64,000 nucleotides of DNA from contig NZ_BMRM01000001.1 of NCBI RefSeq assembly GCF_014648635.1, positions 558,001 through 622,000 of the forward strand. The letters are read 5' to 3'. The DNA is from Streptomyces cinerochromogenes. Its GTDB lineage: Bacteria; Actinomycetota; Actinomycetes; Streptomycetales; Streptomycetaceae. Both the position numbers and the translations under genes were made by a program. Positions 27,073-36,519 of the stretch are shown one piece after another. Position 1 is the stretch's first letter; each line of letters begins with the position of its first letter. Under the pieces are notes generated by a model. It was not told the DNA's origin, made no database searches, and saw only the letters and a program-made list of their open reading frames with translations.

Positions 27073-27086
27073 TGTAATCGATTCCA
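27073..27086. promoter_or_regulatory. LacI-type operator copy 2 (TGTAATCGATTCCA)
   Basis: Identical to the site at 27039; ends 28 bp before the rbsR start codon, so a bound repressor would cover the transcript start. Confidence 0.7.
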
Positions 27087-27114
27087 CGAGTTCCACGAGG
27101 AGGTGGGGCCGGCG

Positions 27115-28164
27115 ATGGCGAGCATCAAGGATGTCGCCGCTGCGGCGGGGGTGTCCGTGGCGACCGTGTCGCGGGTGCTGAACGGGCATCCGTCCGTCAG
27201 TGCCGAGGCGCGGGCGCGGGTGAGGGGGGCCGTGGCGGAGCTGGGGTACCGGCCCAATGCCGTCGCCCGGTCTCTGCGGACCGATCAGACGCACACCCTC
27301 GGACTCGTGATCAGCGACGTGCTGAATCCTTACTTCACCGAGCTGGCCCGGGCCGTCGAGGAGGAGGCGCGGGCGCTCGGGTACAGCGTGATCATCGGGA
27401 ACGCCGACGAGCGGCCCGAGCTGCAGGACCACCACGTGCGGAATCTGCTCGACCGGCGGATCGACGGGCTCCTCGTGTCGCCCACCGACGGGGGGTCGCC
27501 CCTCATGCTCGATGCCGTCCGGGCCGGGACGCCCATGGTGTTCGTCGACCGGTGGATCCCCGGGGTGGACGTGCCCGTCGTGCGGGCCGACGGGCGGCAG
27601 GCCGTGCGGGACCTCGTCGCGCACCTGTACCGGCTCGGGCACCGGCGGCTCGCCATCATCGCCGGACCCGCTGCCACCACCACCGGCAGCGAGCGTGTCG
27701 AGGCCTTCCGGGCGGCGCTCGCGGAGTACGGGCTTCTGCTGCCGGACGCCTACATCGGGCAGGGTGACTTCCAGGCCGAGAGCGGGCGGCGGGTCACTGA
27801 GGGGTTCCTCGATCTGCCGGAGCCGCCCGAGGTGGTCTTCGCGGCCGACAACCTGATGGCGCTGGGCGCGCTGGACGCCGTACGCGCGCGTGGGCTGCGG
27901 GTGCCGGACGACCTCGCGCTGGCCGCGTTCGACGACATCCCCTGGTTCGTGCACACCGACCCGCCGGTCACCGCGATCGCCCAGCCCACCGGTGAGCTGG
28001 GGCGGGCCGCCGTACGCGCCCTGGTCGACCGGATCGAGGGGCGTACCCCGCAGTCCGTGACGCTGCCCGCGCGGCTCGTCGTGCGCCGCTCGTGCGGAGA
28101 GGCCGCCCCCGCAGCCACACCCCCCACGCAGTCCCCCTCCCCAGTGCAAAGGAGCACGTCGTGA
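27115..28164 (+). CDS. rbsR: LacI-family repressor of the ribose operon
   Basis: 349 residues. HTH at residues 3-27 (SIKDVAAAAGVSVATVSRVLNGHPSVS) with the hinge helix after YRPNAVARSLRT; effector domain of the periplasmic-binding fold with GLVISDVLNPYFTELARAVE, IDGLLVSP, RRLAIIAG and the DNA-distal AAFDDIPW. GAGGAGG lies eight bases before the ATG; longer open frames upstream are out of context. The ribose link comes from the genes it leads (rbsA, transporter fusion, rbsK, rbsD), all on the same transcript with overlapping codons. The long Ala/Pro/Ser tail is unusual but probably inert. Confidence 0.85.
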   Translation: MASIKDVAAAAGVSVATVSRVLNGHPSVSAEARARVRGAVAELGYRPNAVARSLRTDQTHTLGLVISDVLNPYFTELARAVEEEARALGYSVIIGNADERPELQDHHVRNLLDRRIDGLLVSPTDGGSPLMLDAVRAGTPMVFVDRWIPGVDVPVVRADGRQAVRDLVAHLYRLGHRRLAIIAGPAATTTGSERVEAFRAALAEYGLLLPDAYIGQGDFQAESGRRVTEGFLDLPEPPEVVFAADNLMALGALDAVRARGLRVPDDLALAAFDDIPWFVHTDPPVTAIAQPTGELGRAAVRALVDRIEGRTPQSVTLPARLVVRRSCGEAAPAATPPTQSPSPVQRSTS

Positions 28165-29693
28165 GCAACCCGGACGAGTTGCTGCGCATCGAGGGCATAC
28201 GCAAGACCTTCCCCGGCGTGGTCGCGCTCGACGGCGTCGACTTCGACCTGCGCCGGGGTGAGGTCCATGTGCTGCTCGGTGAGAACGGCGCCGGCAAGAG
28301 CACGCTCATCAAGATGCTCTCCGGGGCCTACACCCCCGACGCCGGCCGGATCCTCGTAGGCGGTGAGGAGGTGCGCATCCACGGGGCGCAGGACTCCGAG
28401 CGCCTCGGGATCGCCACCATCTACCAGGAGTTCAACCTCGTTCCCGATCTGACCGTCGCCGAGAACATCTTCCTGGGACGGCAGCCGCGCCGGTTCGGGC
28501 TGATCGACCGGAAGCGGATGGAGGCGGAGGCCGAGGCGCTGCTGAAGCGGGTCGGGGTCGATGTCTCGCCACGCGCGCGCGTGCGGGAACTCGGGATCGC
28601 GCGGCTGCAGATGGTCGAGATCGCCAAGGCGCTCAGCCTGGACGCGCGCGTACTCATCATGGACGAGCCGACCGCCGTGCTCACCTCGGAGGAGGTGGAG
28701 AAGCTCTTCACCATCGTGCGGGCGCTGCGGCAGGAGGGTGTGGGGGTCGTCTTCATCACCCATCATCTGGAGGAGATCGCCGCCCTGGGGGACCGGGTCA
28801 CCGTGATCCGGGACGGCAGGAGCGTCGGGCAGGTGCCCGCCTCCACCGGTGAGGACGAGCTTGTCCGGCTGATGGTCGGGCGGTCCATCGAGCAGCAGTA
28901 CCCGCGGGAACGGCCCGCGAAGGGGCCGGCCCTGCTGTCCGTCGAGGGACTCGGGCGGGACGGCGTCTTCCACGACGTCAGCTTCGAGGTGCACGCCGGT
29001 GAGGTCGTGGGTGTCGCGGGCCTCGTCGGGGCCGGGCGGACCGAGGTCGTGCGGGCCGTGTTCGGGGCCGACCCGTACGACCACGGGGTCGTGCGGGTCT
29101 CGGGGGAGGCGGTCCGGCGGCATGACGTGAACGCCGCGATGGCGGCCGGGATCGGGCTCGTACCGGAGGACCGCAAGGGCCAGGGGCTGGTGCTGGACGC
29201 CTCCGTCGCGGAGAACCTGGGGCTGGTGACCCTGCGCGCGGCCACCCGGGCCGGGCTCGTCGACCGCAAGGGGCAGTACGCGGCCGCCGAGCGGATCGCC
29301 GGGCAGCTGGGGGTCCGCATGGCGGGCCTGGGTCAGCAGGTGCGGACCCTGTCGGGCGGCAACCAGCAGAAGGTCGTCATCGGCAAGTGGCTGCTGGCCG
29401 ACACCAAGGTGCTGATCCTGGACGAGCCGACGCGCGGTATCGACGTCGGCGCGAAGGTCGAGATCTACCAGCTGGTCAACGAGCTGACGGCCGCCGGTGC
29501 CGCCGTCCTGATGATCTCCAGCGATCTGCCCGAGGTGCTCGGCATGAGCGACCGGGTGCTGGTGATGGCCCAGGGCCGGATCGCCGGTGAACTCTCCGCC
29601 GACGAGGCCACGCAGGACGCGGTGATGTCCCTCGCCGTCTCCGTTCCCACCACCGAGAAGGACACCGAGAAGGAGGCCGTCCGTGGCCACTGA
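28161..29693 (+). CDS. rbsA: Sugar ABC importer ATPase (ribose type)
   Basis: 510 residues from a GTG overlapping the rbsR stop, with AAAGGAG upstream. Two fused ATPase domains as in RbsA/MglA: the first has Walker [26 protein letters not shown] signature region and [13 protein letters not shown]; the second has the degenerate nucleotide loop GLVGAGRTE, signature LSGGNQQKV and [13 protein letters not shown]. Energises uptake of a pentose through the permease encoded next. The end overlaps the fusion gene by 11 bp. Confidence 0.92.
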   Translation: MSNPDELLRIEGIRKTFPGVVALDGVDFDLRRGEVHVLLGENGAGKSTLIKMLSGAYTPDAGRILVGGEEVRIHGAQDSERLGIATIYQEFNLVPDLTVAENIFLGRQPRRFGLIDRKRMEAEAEALLKRVGVDVSPRARVRELGIARLQMVEIAKALSLDARVLIMDEPTAVLTSEEVEKLFTIVRALRQEGVGVVFITHHLEEIAALGDRVTVIRDGRSVGQVPASTGEDELVRLMVGRSIEQQYPRERPAKGPALLSVEGLGRDGVFHDVSFEVHAGEVVGVAGLVGAGRTEVVRAVFGADPYDHGVVRVSGEAVRRHDVNAAMAAGIGLVPEDRKGQGLVLDASVAENLGLVTLRAATRAGLVDRKGQYAAAERIAGQLGVRMAGLGQQVRTLSGGNQQKVVIGKWLLADTKVLILDEPTRGIDVGAKVEIYQLVNELTAAGAAVLMISSDLPEVLGMSDRVLVMAQGRIAGELSADEATQDAVMSLAVSVPTTEKDTEKEAVRGH

Positions 29694-31632
29694 CACGCTC
29701 ACGAGCAAGGCGGGCGCGAGTGGCGCCCCGGGGGCCTTCCGCCGCCTGCTCCTCGACAACGGCGCGCTCACCGCGCTGATCGTCCTGGTCATCGCCCTGT
29801 CGGCGCTGTCCGGGGACTTCCTGACGACCGACAACCTGCTCAACATCGGTGTGCAGGCGGCCGTGACGGCGATCCTCGCCTTCGGTGTGACCTTCGTGAT
29901 CGTCTCCGCCGGCATCGACCTGTCGGTCGGCTCGGTGGCCGCGCTGTCGGCGACCATGCTGGCCTGGAGCGCCACGCAGCACGGCGTGCCGGTGGCGCTC
30001 GCGGTGCTGCTGGCGGTGGCCACGGGTGTCGTCGCCGGTCTGGTGAACGGTTTCCTCATCGCCTACGGCAAGCTGCCGCCGTTCATCGCGACGCTGGCCA
30101 TGCTGTCGGTGGGCCGCGGTCTCGCCCTGGTGATCTCACAGGGCTCCCCCATCGCCTTCCCGGACTCGGTCTCCCACCTCGGGGACACCCTGGGCGGCTG
30201 GCTGCCGGTGCCGGTGCTGGTCATGGTGGTGATGGGGCTGGTCGCCGCGCTGGTGCTGGGGCGGACGTACATCGGCCGGTCCATGTACGCGATCGGCGGC
30301 AACGAGGAGGCGGCGCGCCTGTCGGGCCTGCGCGTGCCGAGGCAGAAGCTCGTCATCTACGCCCTGTCCGGTCTGTTCGCCGCCGTCGCGGGCATCGTGC
30401 TCGCCGCCCGGCTGTCCTCGGCGCAGCCGCAGGCCGCCGACGGCTACGAGCTGGACGCGATCGCCGCGGTCGTCATCGGCGGTGCCTCGCTGGCGGGCGG
30501 CACCGGCAAGGCGTCCGGCACGCTGATCGGCGCGCTGATCCTGGCGGTGCTCAGGAACGGCCTCAACCTGCTGTCCGTCTCCGCGTTCTGGCAGCAGGTC
30601 GTGATCGGTGTCGTGATCGCGCTGGCGGTGCTGCTGGACACCGTGCGCCGCAAGGCCGGGGCGACCCCGGTGGCCGCCGGTGCGGGCGGGCCGAAGGGGC
30701 GGCAGGCGGTGACGTACGCGCTCGCCGCGGTGGTCACCGTGGCGGTCGTCGGTGCGACCTCCTTCCTGCACGGCGGCTCCCCGTCGTCCACGACCCCGCG
30801 GATGGGTCTGTCCCTGTCCACCCTCAACAACCCCTTCTTCGTGCAGATCCGGGCGGGTGCCCAGGCCGAGGCGAAGAAGCTGGGTGTGGACCTGACCGTG
30901 ACCGACGCGCAGAACGACGCCTCCCAGCAGGCGAACCAGCTGCAGAACTTCACCAGTTCCGGGCTGGGCGCGGTCATCGTCAACCCGGTGGACTCGGACG
31001 CGGCGGGCAACTCCGTGAAGGCCGCCGACAAGGCGGGGATCCCGGTCGTCGCCGTCGACCGCGGTGTCAACCACGCGTCCGTGGACACGCTGGTGGCCTC
31101 GGACAACGTCGCCGGCGGCGAGCTGGCCGCGAAGACGATCGCCGAGAAGCTGGGCGGCAAGGGCAGGATCGTCATCCTGCAGGGGCAGGCGGGCACGTCG
31201 GCGGCCCGGGAGCGGGCGGCCGGGTTCGCCAAGGGGCTGAAGGCCTACCCGGGCATCCAGGTGCTGGCCCAGCAGCCCGCCGACTTCGACCGCACCAAGG
31301 GCCTCGACGTGATGTCGAACCTGCTCCAGGCCCACCCCGACGTGCAGGGCGTCATCGCCGCCAACGACGAGATGGCCCTGGGCGCGATCAAGGCGCTCGG
31401 TTCCAAGGCCGGGAAGTCCGTGCAGGTCGTCGGCTTCGACGGCACCCCGGACGGGCTGACGGCGGTGAAGGACGGCACGCTGTACGCGTCCGTCGCGCAG
31501 CAGCCCAGCCAGCTGGGGCGGATCGCGGTGGACAACGCCCTCAAGGCGGTCCGGGGCGAGAAGGTGGGGCCGACGGTGAAGGTGCCGGTGAAGGTGGTCA
31601 CGAAGGACAACGTGGCCGGCTTCGGCGGCTGA
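29683..31632 (+). CDS. Ribose-type ABC permease fused to its substrate-binding protein
   Basis: 649 residues. Residues about 25-322 are an RbsC-like permease ([26 protein letters not shown], the [21 protein letters not shown] motif, [12 protein letters not shown]). A further hydrophobic segment (341-362) then leads into residues about 372-649, a complete RbsB-like binding protein starting [13 protein letters not shown], with [38 protein letters not shown] and VGFDGTPDG. There is no lipobox and no separate binding-protein gene. The extra helix puts the binding domain outside, tethered to the pore. GTG start with AAGGAGG six bases before it. Confidence 0.92.
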   Translation: MATDTLTSKAGASGAPGAFRRLLLDNGALTALIVLVIALSALSGDFLTTDNLLNIGVQAAVTAILAFGVTFVIVSAGIDLSVGSVAALSATMLAWSATQHGVPVALAVLLAVATGVVAGLVNGFLIAYGKLPPFIATLAMLSVGRGLALVISQGSPIAFPDSVSHLGDTLGGWLPVPVLVMVVMGLVAALVLGRTYIGRSMYAIGGNEEAARLSGLRVPRQKLVIYALSGLFAAVAGIVLAARLSSAQPQAADGYELDAIAAVVIGGASLAGGTGKASGTLIGALILAVLRNGLNLLSVSAFWQQVVIGVVIALAVLLDTVRRKAGATPVAAGAGGPKGRQAVTYALAAVVTVAVVGATSFLHGGSPSSTTPRMGLSLSTLNNPFFVQIRAGAQAEAKKLGVDLTVTDAQNDASQQANQLQNFTSSGLGAVIVNPVDSDAAGNSVKAADKAGIPVVAVDRGVNHASVDTLVASDNVAGGELAAKTIAEKLGGKGRIVILQGQAGTSAARERAAGFAKGLKAYPGIQVLAQQPADFDRTKGLDVMSNLLQAHPDVQGVIAANDEMALGAIKALGSKAGKSVQVVGFDGTPDGLTAVKDGTLYASVAQQPSQLGRIAVDNALKAVRGEKVGPTVKVPVKVVTKDNVAGFGG

Positions 31633-31645
31633 CAACGGGCGAGTC

Positions 31646-31685
31646 GGGCGGGCGGCCCCGGGAGCACTTCCGGGGCCGGCCCGCC
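31646..31685 (+). terminator. Hairpin between the transporter fusion and rbsK
   Basis: GGGCGGGCGGCCCCGG / CCGGGGCCGGCCCGCC, 16-base arms, nearly perfect (one bulge each side), loop GAGCACTT. No T-run follows and the next gene starts 28 bp later, so it may lower rather than end downstream transcription, or protect the upstream mRNA. Confidence 0.55.
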
Positions 31686-31713
31686 TGACGTCATCTCTCA
31701 GGGGAGTCAACTG

Positions 31714-32703
31714 ATGTACGACTACGACCTCCTGGTCGTGGGATCGGCCAACGCCGACCTGGTGATCGGTGTCGAGCAGCGGCCGGCCGCCGGTGAGACG
31801 GTGCTCGGCGGCGACCTGGCCGTGCACCCGGGCGGCAAGGGCGCCAACCAGGCGGTCGCCGCCGCCCGGCTGGGTGCCGGTACGGCCCTGCTGGCGCGGG
31901 TCGGCGACGACGGCCACGGCCGGCTGCTGCTGGACTCCCTGCGCGCGGCCGGGGTCGACACGGTGGGTGTGCTGGTGGGCGGGGCCCCGACGGGCGTGGC
32001 GCTGATCACCGTGGACCCCTCCGGTGACAACAGCATCGTGGTGTCGCCGGGCGCCAACTCCCGTCTGCTGCCGGCGGACGTGCGGGCGGCGGCGAGCCTG
32101 TTCCACGCCTCCCGGGTGGTGTCGGCGCAGCTGGAGATCCCGTCGGAGACGGTGGTGGAGGTCGTGCGGAGCCTGGCGCCGGGCAGCCGCTTCGTGCTGA
32201 ACCCGTCTCCGCCCAGGGAGCTGCCCGCCGAGGTGCTGGCGGCCTGTGACCCGCTGATCGTGAACGAGCACGAGGCGCGGGTGATCCTCGGGGACGCGTG
32301 CGTGAGCGAGGAGCCGGCGGACTGGGCCCGGCTGCTGCTGGCCAAGGGCCCGCGGTCGGTGGTGGTGACGCTGGGCGCGGAGGGTGCGCTGGTGGCCGAC
32401 GGCTCGGGTGTGACCCGGGTGCCGTCGGTGAAGGTGGACGCGGTGGACACCACGGGCGCCGGGGACGCGTTCACGGCGGCCCTGGCCTGGAGGCTGGGCG
32501 CGGGCGCGGATCCGGCGGACGCGGCGGCCTACGCGGCCCGGGTCGGCGCGGTGGCCGTGACGAGGCGGGGCGCGCAGGAGTCGTACCCGACGGCTGCGGA
32601 GGTCGAGGCGCTGTGCTGTGCCCTCCCGGGGGACGGCCCCCGGACCCCCGGCCGGGAGTCGGAGGCCGCACCCGGAACCGACGAGCGAGGGGACGCGGTG
32701 TGA
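31714..32703 (+). CDS. rbsK: Ribokinase
   Basis: 329 residues. PfkB family: N-terminal VVGSANADLVIGVEQRPAAGETVLGGDLAVHPGGKGANQAVAAARLG with both ribokinase glycine motifs, and C-terminal VDTTGAGDAFTAALAW with the catalytic Asp. Phosphorylates ribose at O5. AGGGGAG lies seven bases before the ATG. About 20 extra residues follow the domain, and the stop overlaps rbsD. Confidence 0.93.
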   Translation: MYDYDLLVVGSANADLVIGVEQRPAAGETVLGGDLAVHPGGKGANQAVAAARLGAGTALLARVGDDGHGRLLLDSLRAAGVDTVGVLVGGAPTGVALITVDPSGDNSIVVSPGANSRLLPADVRAAASLFHASRVVSAQLEIPSETVVEVVRSLAPGSRFVLNPSPPRELPAEVLAACDPLIVNEHEARVILGDACVSEEPADWARLLLAKGPRSVVVTLGAEGALVADGSGVTRVPSVKVDAVDTTGAGDAFTAALAWRLGAGADPADAAAYAARVGAVAVTRRGAQESYPTAAEVEALCCALPGDGPRTPGRESEAAPGTDERGDAV

Positions 32704-33089
32704 AGAAGGCGGGGATCCTGCACCGCGGGCTGTCCGGTGCGCTGGCCGAGCTGGGCCACGGGCACGGGGTGCTGGTGTGCGACGCGGGCATGCCGATACC
32801 CGACGGGCCCCGGGTCGTGGACCTGGCGTTCCGCGCCGGTGTGCCGTCCTTCGCCGAGGTGCTGGACGGCCTGCTGGCCGAGCTGGTGGTGGAGGGCGCC
32901 ACGGCGGCGGAGGAGGTGCGGGCGGCCAATCCGGCGGCGGCCGGGCTGCTGGCGGACCGGTTCGAGGAGCTGGTCCTCGTCCCGCACGAGCGGCTGAAGG
33001 AGCTGTCGGCGGGGGCCCGGCTGGTCGTGCGCACCGGGGAGGCCCGGCCGTACGCGAACGTGCTGCTGCGGTGCGGGGTGTTCTTCTAG
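32700..33089 (+). CDS. rbsD: D-ribose pyranase
   Basis: 129 residues from a GTG in a GTGTGA overlap with rbsK. N-terminal MKKAGILHRGLSGALAELGHGHGVLVCDAGMPIP is the RbsD fingerprint (the usual loop GHGD is here GHGHG, and the Asp of CDAGMP is kept); the end reads RTGEARPYANVLLRCGVFF. Interconverts pyranose and furanose forms so that ribokinase gets its substrate. Last gene of the operon. Confidence 0.93.
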   Translation: MKKAGILHRGLSGALAELGHGHGVLVCDAGMPIPDGPRVVDLAFRAGVPSFAEVLDGLLAELVVEGATAAEEVRAANPAAAGLLADRFEELVLVPHERLKELSAGARLVVRTGEARPYANVLLRCGVFF

Positions 33090-33113
33090 CCTCGCCGGCC
33101 CGCGGACACTGCG

Positions 33114-33152
33114 AGGGGGCGTTCCCGGCCCGACGGCCCGGGTACGCCCCCT
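33114..33152. terminator. Bidirectional terminator after rbsD
   Basis: AGGGGGCGT and ACGCCCCCT arms with an inner CCCGGCC/GGCCCGGG pairing, between convergent rbsD and the TIM-barrel gene. The 173-bp gap holds nothing else obvious. Confidence 0.75.
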
Positions 33153-33262
33153 CTGCTTCCCACCCCTGCCGGAACCCCGATCCCCCCGGGTCCCCCGTGG
33201 TTCCGACGACAGTTACGACACCGGGGGCGGGCGATCGGTTGCACCCGTTCCGGTGTTTCCCG

Positions 33263-34096
33263 CTAGCGGATCACGTGCTCCACGAACCGCTGCGCCGTCT
33301 CCGCCAGCACCTCCCGCCCGTCCCGGGCCCACAGTGCCTCGTTGAACAGCTCGACCTCGATGGGGCCGGTGTAGCCGGCGGCCTCCACGTAGCCCTTCCA
33401 CTCCCGCATGTCGATCGAGCCGTCGCCGATCTGGCCGCGGCCGTTGAGGACGCCCGCGGGCAGGGGGGTGGTCCAGTCGGCCAGCTGGAAGGAGTGGATG
33501 CGGCCGGCCGCGCCGGCACGGGCGATCTGGGCGGGGGCCTGGTCGTCCCACCAGACGTGGTACGTGTCCACGGTCACCCCGACCTGCTCGGCGGGGAAGC
33601 GTTCGGCGAGGTCCAGGGCCTGGGCCAGGGTGGAGACCACGCAGCGGTCGGCGGCGTACATGGGGTGCAGGGGCTCGATGGCGAGGCGGACGCCGCGGTC
33701 GGCCGCGTAGGGGGCGAGGACGGCCAGGGCGTCCGCGATGCGCTCGCGGGCTCCGTGCAGGTCCTTGCTGCCGTGGGGGAGTCCGCCGGAGACCAGGACC
33801 AGGGTGTCCGTGCCGAGCGCGGCCGCTTCCTCGATGGCCGCGTGGTTGTCGCCGAGCGCCTCGGCCCGTTCGACGGGGTCGGCCGCGGTGAGGAAGCCGC
33901 CGCGGCAGAGCGTGGTGACGGTGAGGCCCGCGTCGCGGACCAGTTTCGCCGTCGCCTCCAGGCCGTACGCCCGGACGGGCTCCCGCCACAGGCCGACGTG
34001 GGTGATGCCGTACCGCCCGCAGGCGTCGACGAGTTCGGGCAGCGGCAGCTGCCTGACCGTCATCTGGTTGACGGAGAAACGCGCGAGGCCGGTCAC
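33263..34096 (-). CDS. Sugar phosphate isomerase/epimerase-like TIM barrel
   Basis: 277 residues from a GTG overlapping the upstream stop (GTGA). Xylose-isomerase-like AP-endonuclease-2 fold: GITHVGLWREPVRAYG, VLVSGGLP, LAIEPLHPMYA (metal Glu), VTVDTYHVWW, HSFQLADWTTPLP, GRGQIGDGSIDM and IEVELFN. Such proteins isomerise or dehydrate keto-sugars in catabolic operons. Third gene of a tightly coupled operon with a Gfo/Idh dehydrogenase and a DUF993 protein. Confidence 0.88.
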   Translation of the reverse strand: MTGLARFSVNQMTVRQLPLPELVDACGRYGITHVGLWREPVRAYGLEATAKLVRDAGLTVTTLCRGGFLTAADPVERAEALGDNHAAIEEAAALGTDTLVLVSGGLPHGSKDLHGARERIADALAVLAPYAADRGVRLAIEPLHPMYAADRCVVSTLAQALDLAERFPAEQVGVTVDTYHVWWDDQAPAQIARAGAAGRIHSFQLADWTTPLPAGVLNGRGQIGDGSIDMREWKGYVEAAGYTGPIEVELFNEALWARDGREVLAETAQRFVEHVIR

Positions 34097-35244
34097 TGGT
34101 CCACCCCGTACAGGGACAGCAGGTTCCGCATCCGTTCCTCGGCGAGCTTGGGGTCCGGGAACAGGCCGAGGCGGTCGGCGAGTTCGTAGGCGCGGGTGAG
34201 GTGTGGCAGGGAGCGGGCCGACTGGAGGCCGCCGACCATCGTGAAGTGGTCCTGGTGGCCGGCCAGCCAGGCGAGGAGGACCACGCCGGTCTTGTAGAAG
34301 CGGGTGGGGGCCTGGAAGAGGTGGCGGGACAGCTCCACGGTGGGGTCGAGGAGGTGCCGGAAGCCCTGTGCGTCGCCCGTGTCGAGGACCCGTACGGCCT
34401 GCGCCGCGAGCGGGCCCAGCGGGTCGAAGACGCCGAGCAGGGCGTGGCTGAAGCCCTGGTCGTCTCCCGCGATCAGCTCGGGGTAGTGGAAGTCGTCCCC
34501 GGTGTAGCAGCGCACGCCCTGCGGCAGCCGCCGTCTGAGGTCGACCTCGCGCCGGGCGTCGAGCAGGGAGATCTTGACGCCGTCGACCTTGTCGGGGTGG
34601 GCGGCGACGACCTCCAGGAAGGTGTCGGTGGCCGCGTCGAGGTCGGCTGAGCCCCAGTAGCCCTCCAGGGCGGGGTCGAACATCGGGCCCAGCCAGTGCA
34701 GGATCACCGGTTCGGCGGCCTGGCGCAGGAGGTGGCCGTAGGTCTCCAGGTAGTCCTCGGGGCCCCGGGCCGCCGCGGCGAGCGCGCGGGAGGCCATCAG
34801 GACGGCCTGGGCACCCGCCTCCTCCACGACGGCGAGCTGCTCCTCGTACGCGGCCCGGACCTCCGCGAGGGTGCCCCCGGTGAGCTGGTCGGTGCCGACG
34901 CCGCAGGCGATCCGGCCGTCCGCGCCGCGCGCCTCGGCGGCGCTGCGCCGGATCAGCTCGGCCGCGCCCGCCCAGTCCAGGCCCATCCCGCGCTGGGCGG
35001 TGTCCATCGCCTCGGCGACACCGAGGCCGTGGGACCACAGGTGGCGGCGGAAGGCGAGGGTGGCGTCCCAGTCGACGGCGGCGGGCCCGTCGGGGGTGGT
35101 GTCGGCGTACGGGTCGGCGACGACGTGGGCCGCGGAGAAGACCGTACGGGAGGTGAAGGGGGCGCCCGGGGTGAGGGCGAGCGGCTCGGTGCGCGGTTCG
35201 TAGGCCTGCAAGGCCCCGTGGGCGTCGGGGAGTCGGATGGTCAC
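34093..35244 (-). CDS. DUF993 protein, predicted aldolase-type TIM barrel
   Basis: 383 residues from a GTG overlapping the Gfo/Idh stop. Recognisable as the DUF993 family often labelled 'dihydrodipicolinate synthase family': WDATLAFRRHLWSHGLGVAEAMDTAQRG near the start, IACGVGTDQL, PVILHWLGPMFDPALEGYWG, VDGVKISLLD (Lys a candidate Schiff-base residue) and CYTGDDFHYPELI. The chemistry is not established; in this operon it is placed to act on the product of the dehydrogenase and isomerase. Confidence 0.85.
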   Translation of the reverse strand: MTIRLPDAHGALQAYEPRTEPLALTPGAPFTSRTVFSAAHVVADPYADTTPDGPAAVDWDATLAFRRHLWSHGLGVAEAMDTAQRGMGLDWAGAAELIRRSAAEARGADGRIACGVGTDQLTGGTLAEVRAAYEEQLAVVEEAGAQAVLMASRALAAAARGPEDYLETYGHLLRQAAEPVILHWLGPMFDPALEGYWGSADLDAATDTFLEVVAAHPDKVDGVKISLLDARREVDLRRRLPQGVRCYTGDDFHYPELIAGDDQGFSHALLGVFDPLGPLAAQAVRVLDTGDAQGFRHLLDPTVELSRHLFQAPTRFYKTGVVLLAWLAGHQDHFTMVGGLQSARSLPHLTRAYELADRLGLFPDPKLAEERMRNLLSLYGVDQ

Positions 35245-36392
35245 AGCGAGATCTCCGGTACGTCGATGCGGCGGCCCTCGGCGGAGGACCTCAGGCCCAG
35301 TTCGGCGAGCTGGACGCCGCGGGCGCCGGCCAGCAGGTCCCAGTGGTAGGGGGCGTCGGCGTAGACGTGCTTGAGGAACAGCTCCCACTGGGCCTTGAAG
35401 CCGTTGTCGAACTCGGCGTTGTCGGGCACCTCCTGCCACTGGTCGCGGAAGACCTCGGTGGCGGGGACGTCCGGGTTCCAGACGGGCTTGGGGGTGGCGC
35501 TGCGGTGCTGGGCGCGGCAGGTGCGCAGGCCGGCGACGGCGGACCCCTCGGTGCCGTCGACCTGGAACTCCACCAGCTCGTCGCGGTGGACGCGCACGGC
35601 CCAGGAGGAGTTGATCTGGGCGACGGCGCCGCCCTCCAGCTCGAAGATGCCGTAGGCGGCGTCGTCGGCGGTGGCGTCGTAGGGCTTGCCGTTCTCGTCC
35701 CAGCGCTGCGGGATGTGGGTGGTGGCGAGGGCCTGGACGGACTTCACGCGGCCGAACAGCTCGTGCAGGACGTACTCCCAGTGCGGGAACATGTCGACGA
35801 CGATGCCGCCGCCGTCCTGCGCGCGGTAGTTCCAGGAGGGGCGCTGGGCGGGCTGCCAGTCGCCCTCGAAGACCCAGTAGCCGAACTCGCCGCGCACGGA
35901 GAGGATCCGGCCGAAGAAGCCGCCGTCGACGAGCCGCTTCAGCTTCAGCAGGCCCGGCAAGAAGATCTTGTCCTGGACGACGCCGTGCCGGACGCCCTTG
36001 TCGTGGGCGAGGCGGGCGAGGGCGAGGGCGCCGTCGAGGCCGGTGGCGGTGGGCTTCTCGGTGTAGATGTGCTTGCCGGCCGTGATCGCCTTCGTGAGGG
36101 CCTCCTCGCGGGCGGAGGTGACCTGGGAGTCGAAGTAGAGGTCGACGGTCGGGTCGGCGAGGACGGCGTCCACGTCGGTGGAGACCTGGTCCAGGCCGTG
36201 CCGCTCGGCGATCTCGCGCAGGGCGTGTTCGCGGCGTCCGAGCAGGATCGGTTCGGGCCAGAGCACGGTGCCGTCGCCGAGGCCGAGGCCGCCCTGTTCG
36301 CGCAGGGCGAGGATGGACCGGACGAGGTGCTGGCGGTAGCCCATGCGCCCGGTGACGCCGTTCATGGCGATACGCACCGTCTTGCGTGTCAC
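35241..36392 (-). CDS. Gfo/Idh/MocA-family sugar dehydrogenase
   Basis: 383 residues from a GTG seven bases after GAAGGGGA. N-terminal Rossmann fold (IAMNGVTGRMGYRQHLVRS) and the family's EKP motif in GKHIYTEKPTA; the C-terminal domain holds GGGIVVDMFPHWEYVLHELFG. NAD(P)-dependent oxidation of a sugar or cyclitol; the substrate is unknown. First gene of the operon, and a 20-bp palindrome lies 33-52 bases upstream. In-frame codons before the GTG run through that palindrome and are not used. Confidence 0.88.
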   Translation of the reverse strand: MTRKTVRIAMNGVTGRMGYRQHLVRSILALREQGGLGLGDGTVLWPEPILLGRREHALREIAERHGLDQVSTDVDAVLADPTVDLYFDSQVTSAREEALTKAITAGKHIYTEKPTATGLDGALALARLAHDKGVRHGVVQDKIFLPGLLKLKRLVDGGFFGRILSVRGEFGYWVFEGDWQPAQRPSWNYRAQDGGGIVVDMFPHWEYVLHELFGRVKSVQALATTHIPQRWDENGKPYDATADDAAYGIFELEGGAVAQINSSWAVRVHRDELVEFQVDGTEGSAVAGLRTCRAQHRSATPKPVWNPDVPATEVFRDQWQEVPDNAEFDNGFKAQWELFLKHVYADAPYHWDLLAGARGVQLAELGLRSSAEGRRIDVPEISL

Positions 36393-36424
36393 GTGAGTCC
36401 CCTTCGTGGGCCGGTGTGGCAAGC

Positions 36425-36444
36425 TGTAGCAAGCGCTTTCTACA
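36425..36444. promoter_or_regulatory. LacI-family operator between the catabolic operon and its regulator
   Basis: TGTAGCAAGC-GCTTTCTACA, a 20-bp palindrome broken by one pair (C/T), with AAGCGCTT at the centre, the classic LacI-type operator form. It is immediately upstream of the Gfo/Idh gene. Confidence 0.75.
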
Positions 36445-36497
36445 TGAGGAGAAGCTAGCCTCTGGGCGTGGTCTGTACAAGACCGTGTCCGCTTCGA

Positions 36498-36519
36498 GTT
36501 GTTCGAGGGGGCGAACAAC
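36498..36519. promoter_or_regulatory. Second palindrome in the same intergenic region
   Basis: Perfect 8-bp arms GTTGTTCG and CGAACAAC with a 6-base spacer, 93 bp before the LacI gene and unrelated in sequence to the first site. It implies a second regulator. Confidence 0.5.

Noticed and set aside
33263..34096. Calling this TIM barrel IolE
   Set aside because: Same broad fold, but it is in a LacI-controlled operon with DUF993 and the IolE-specific context is absent.
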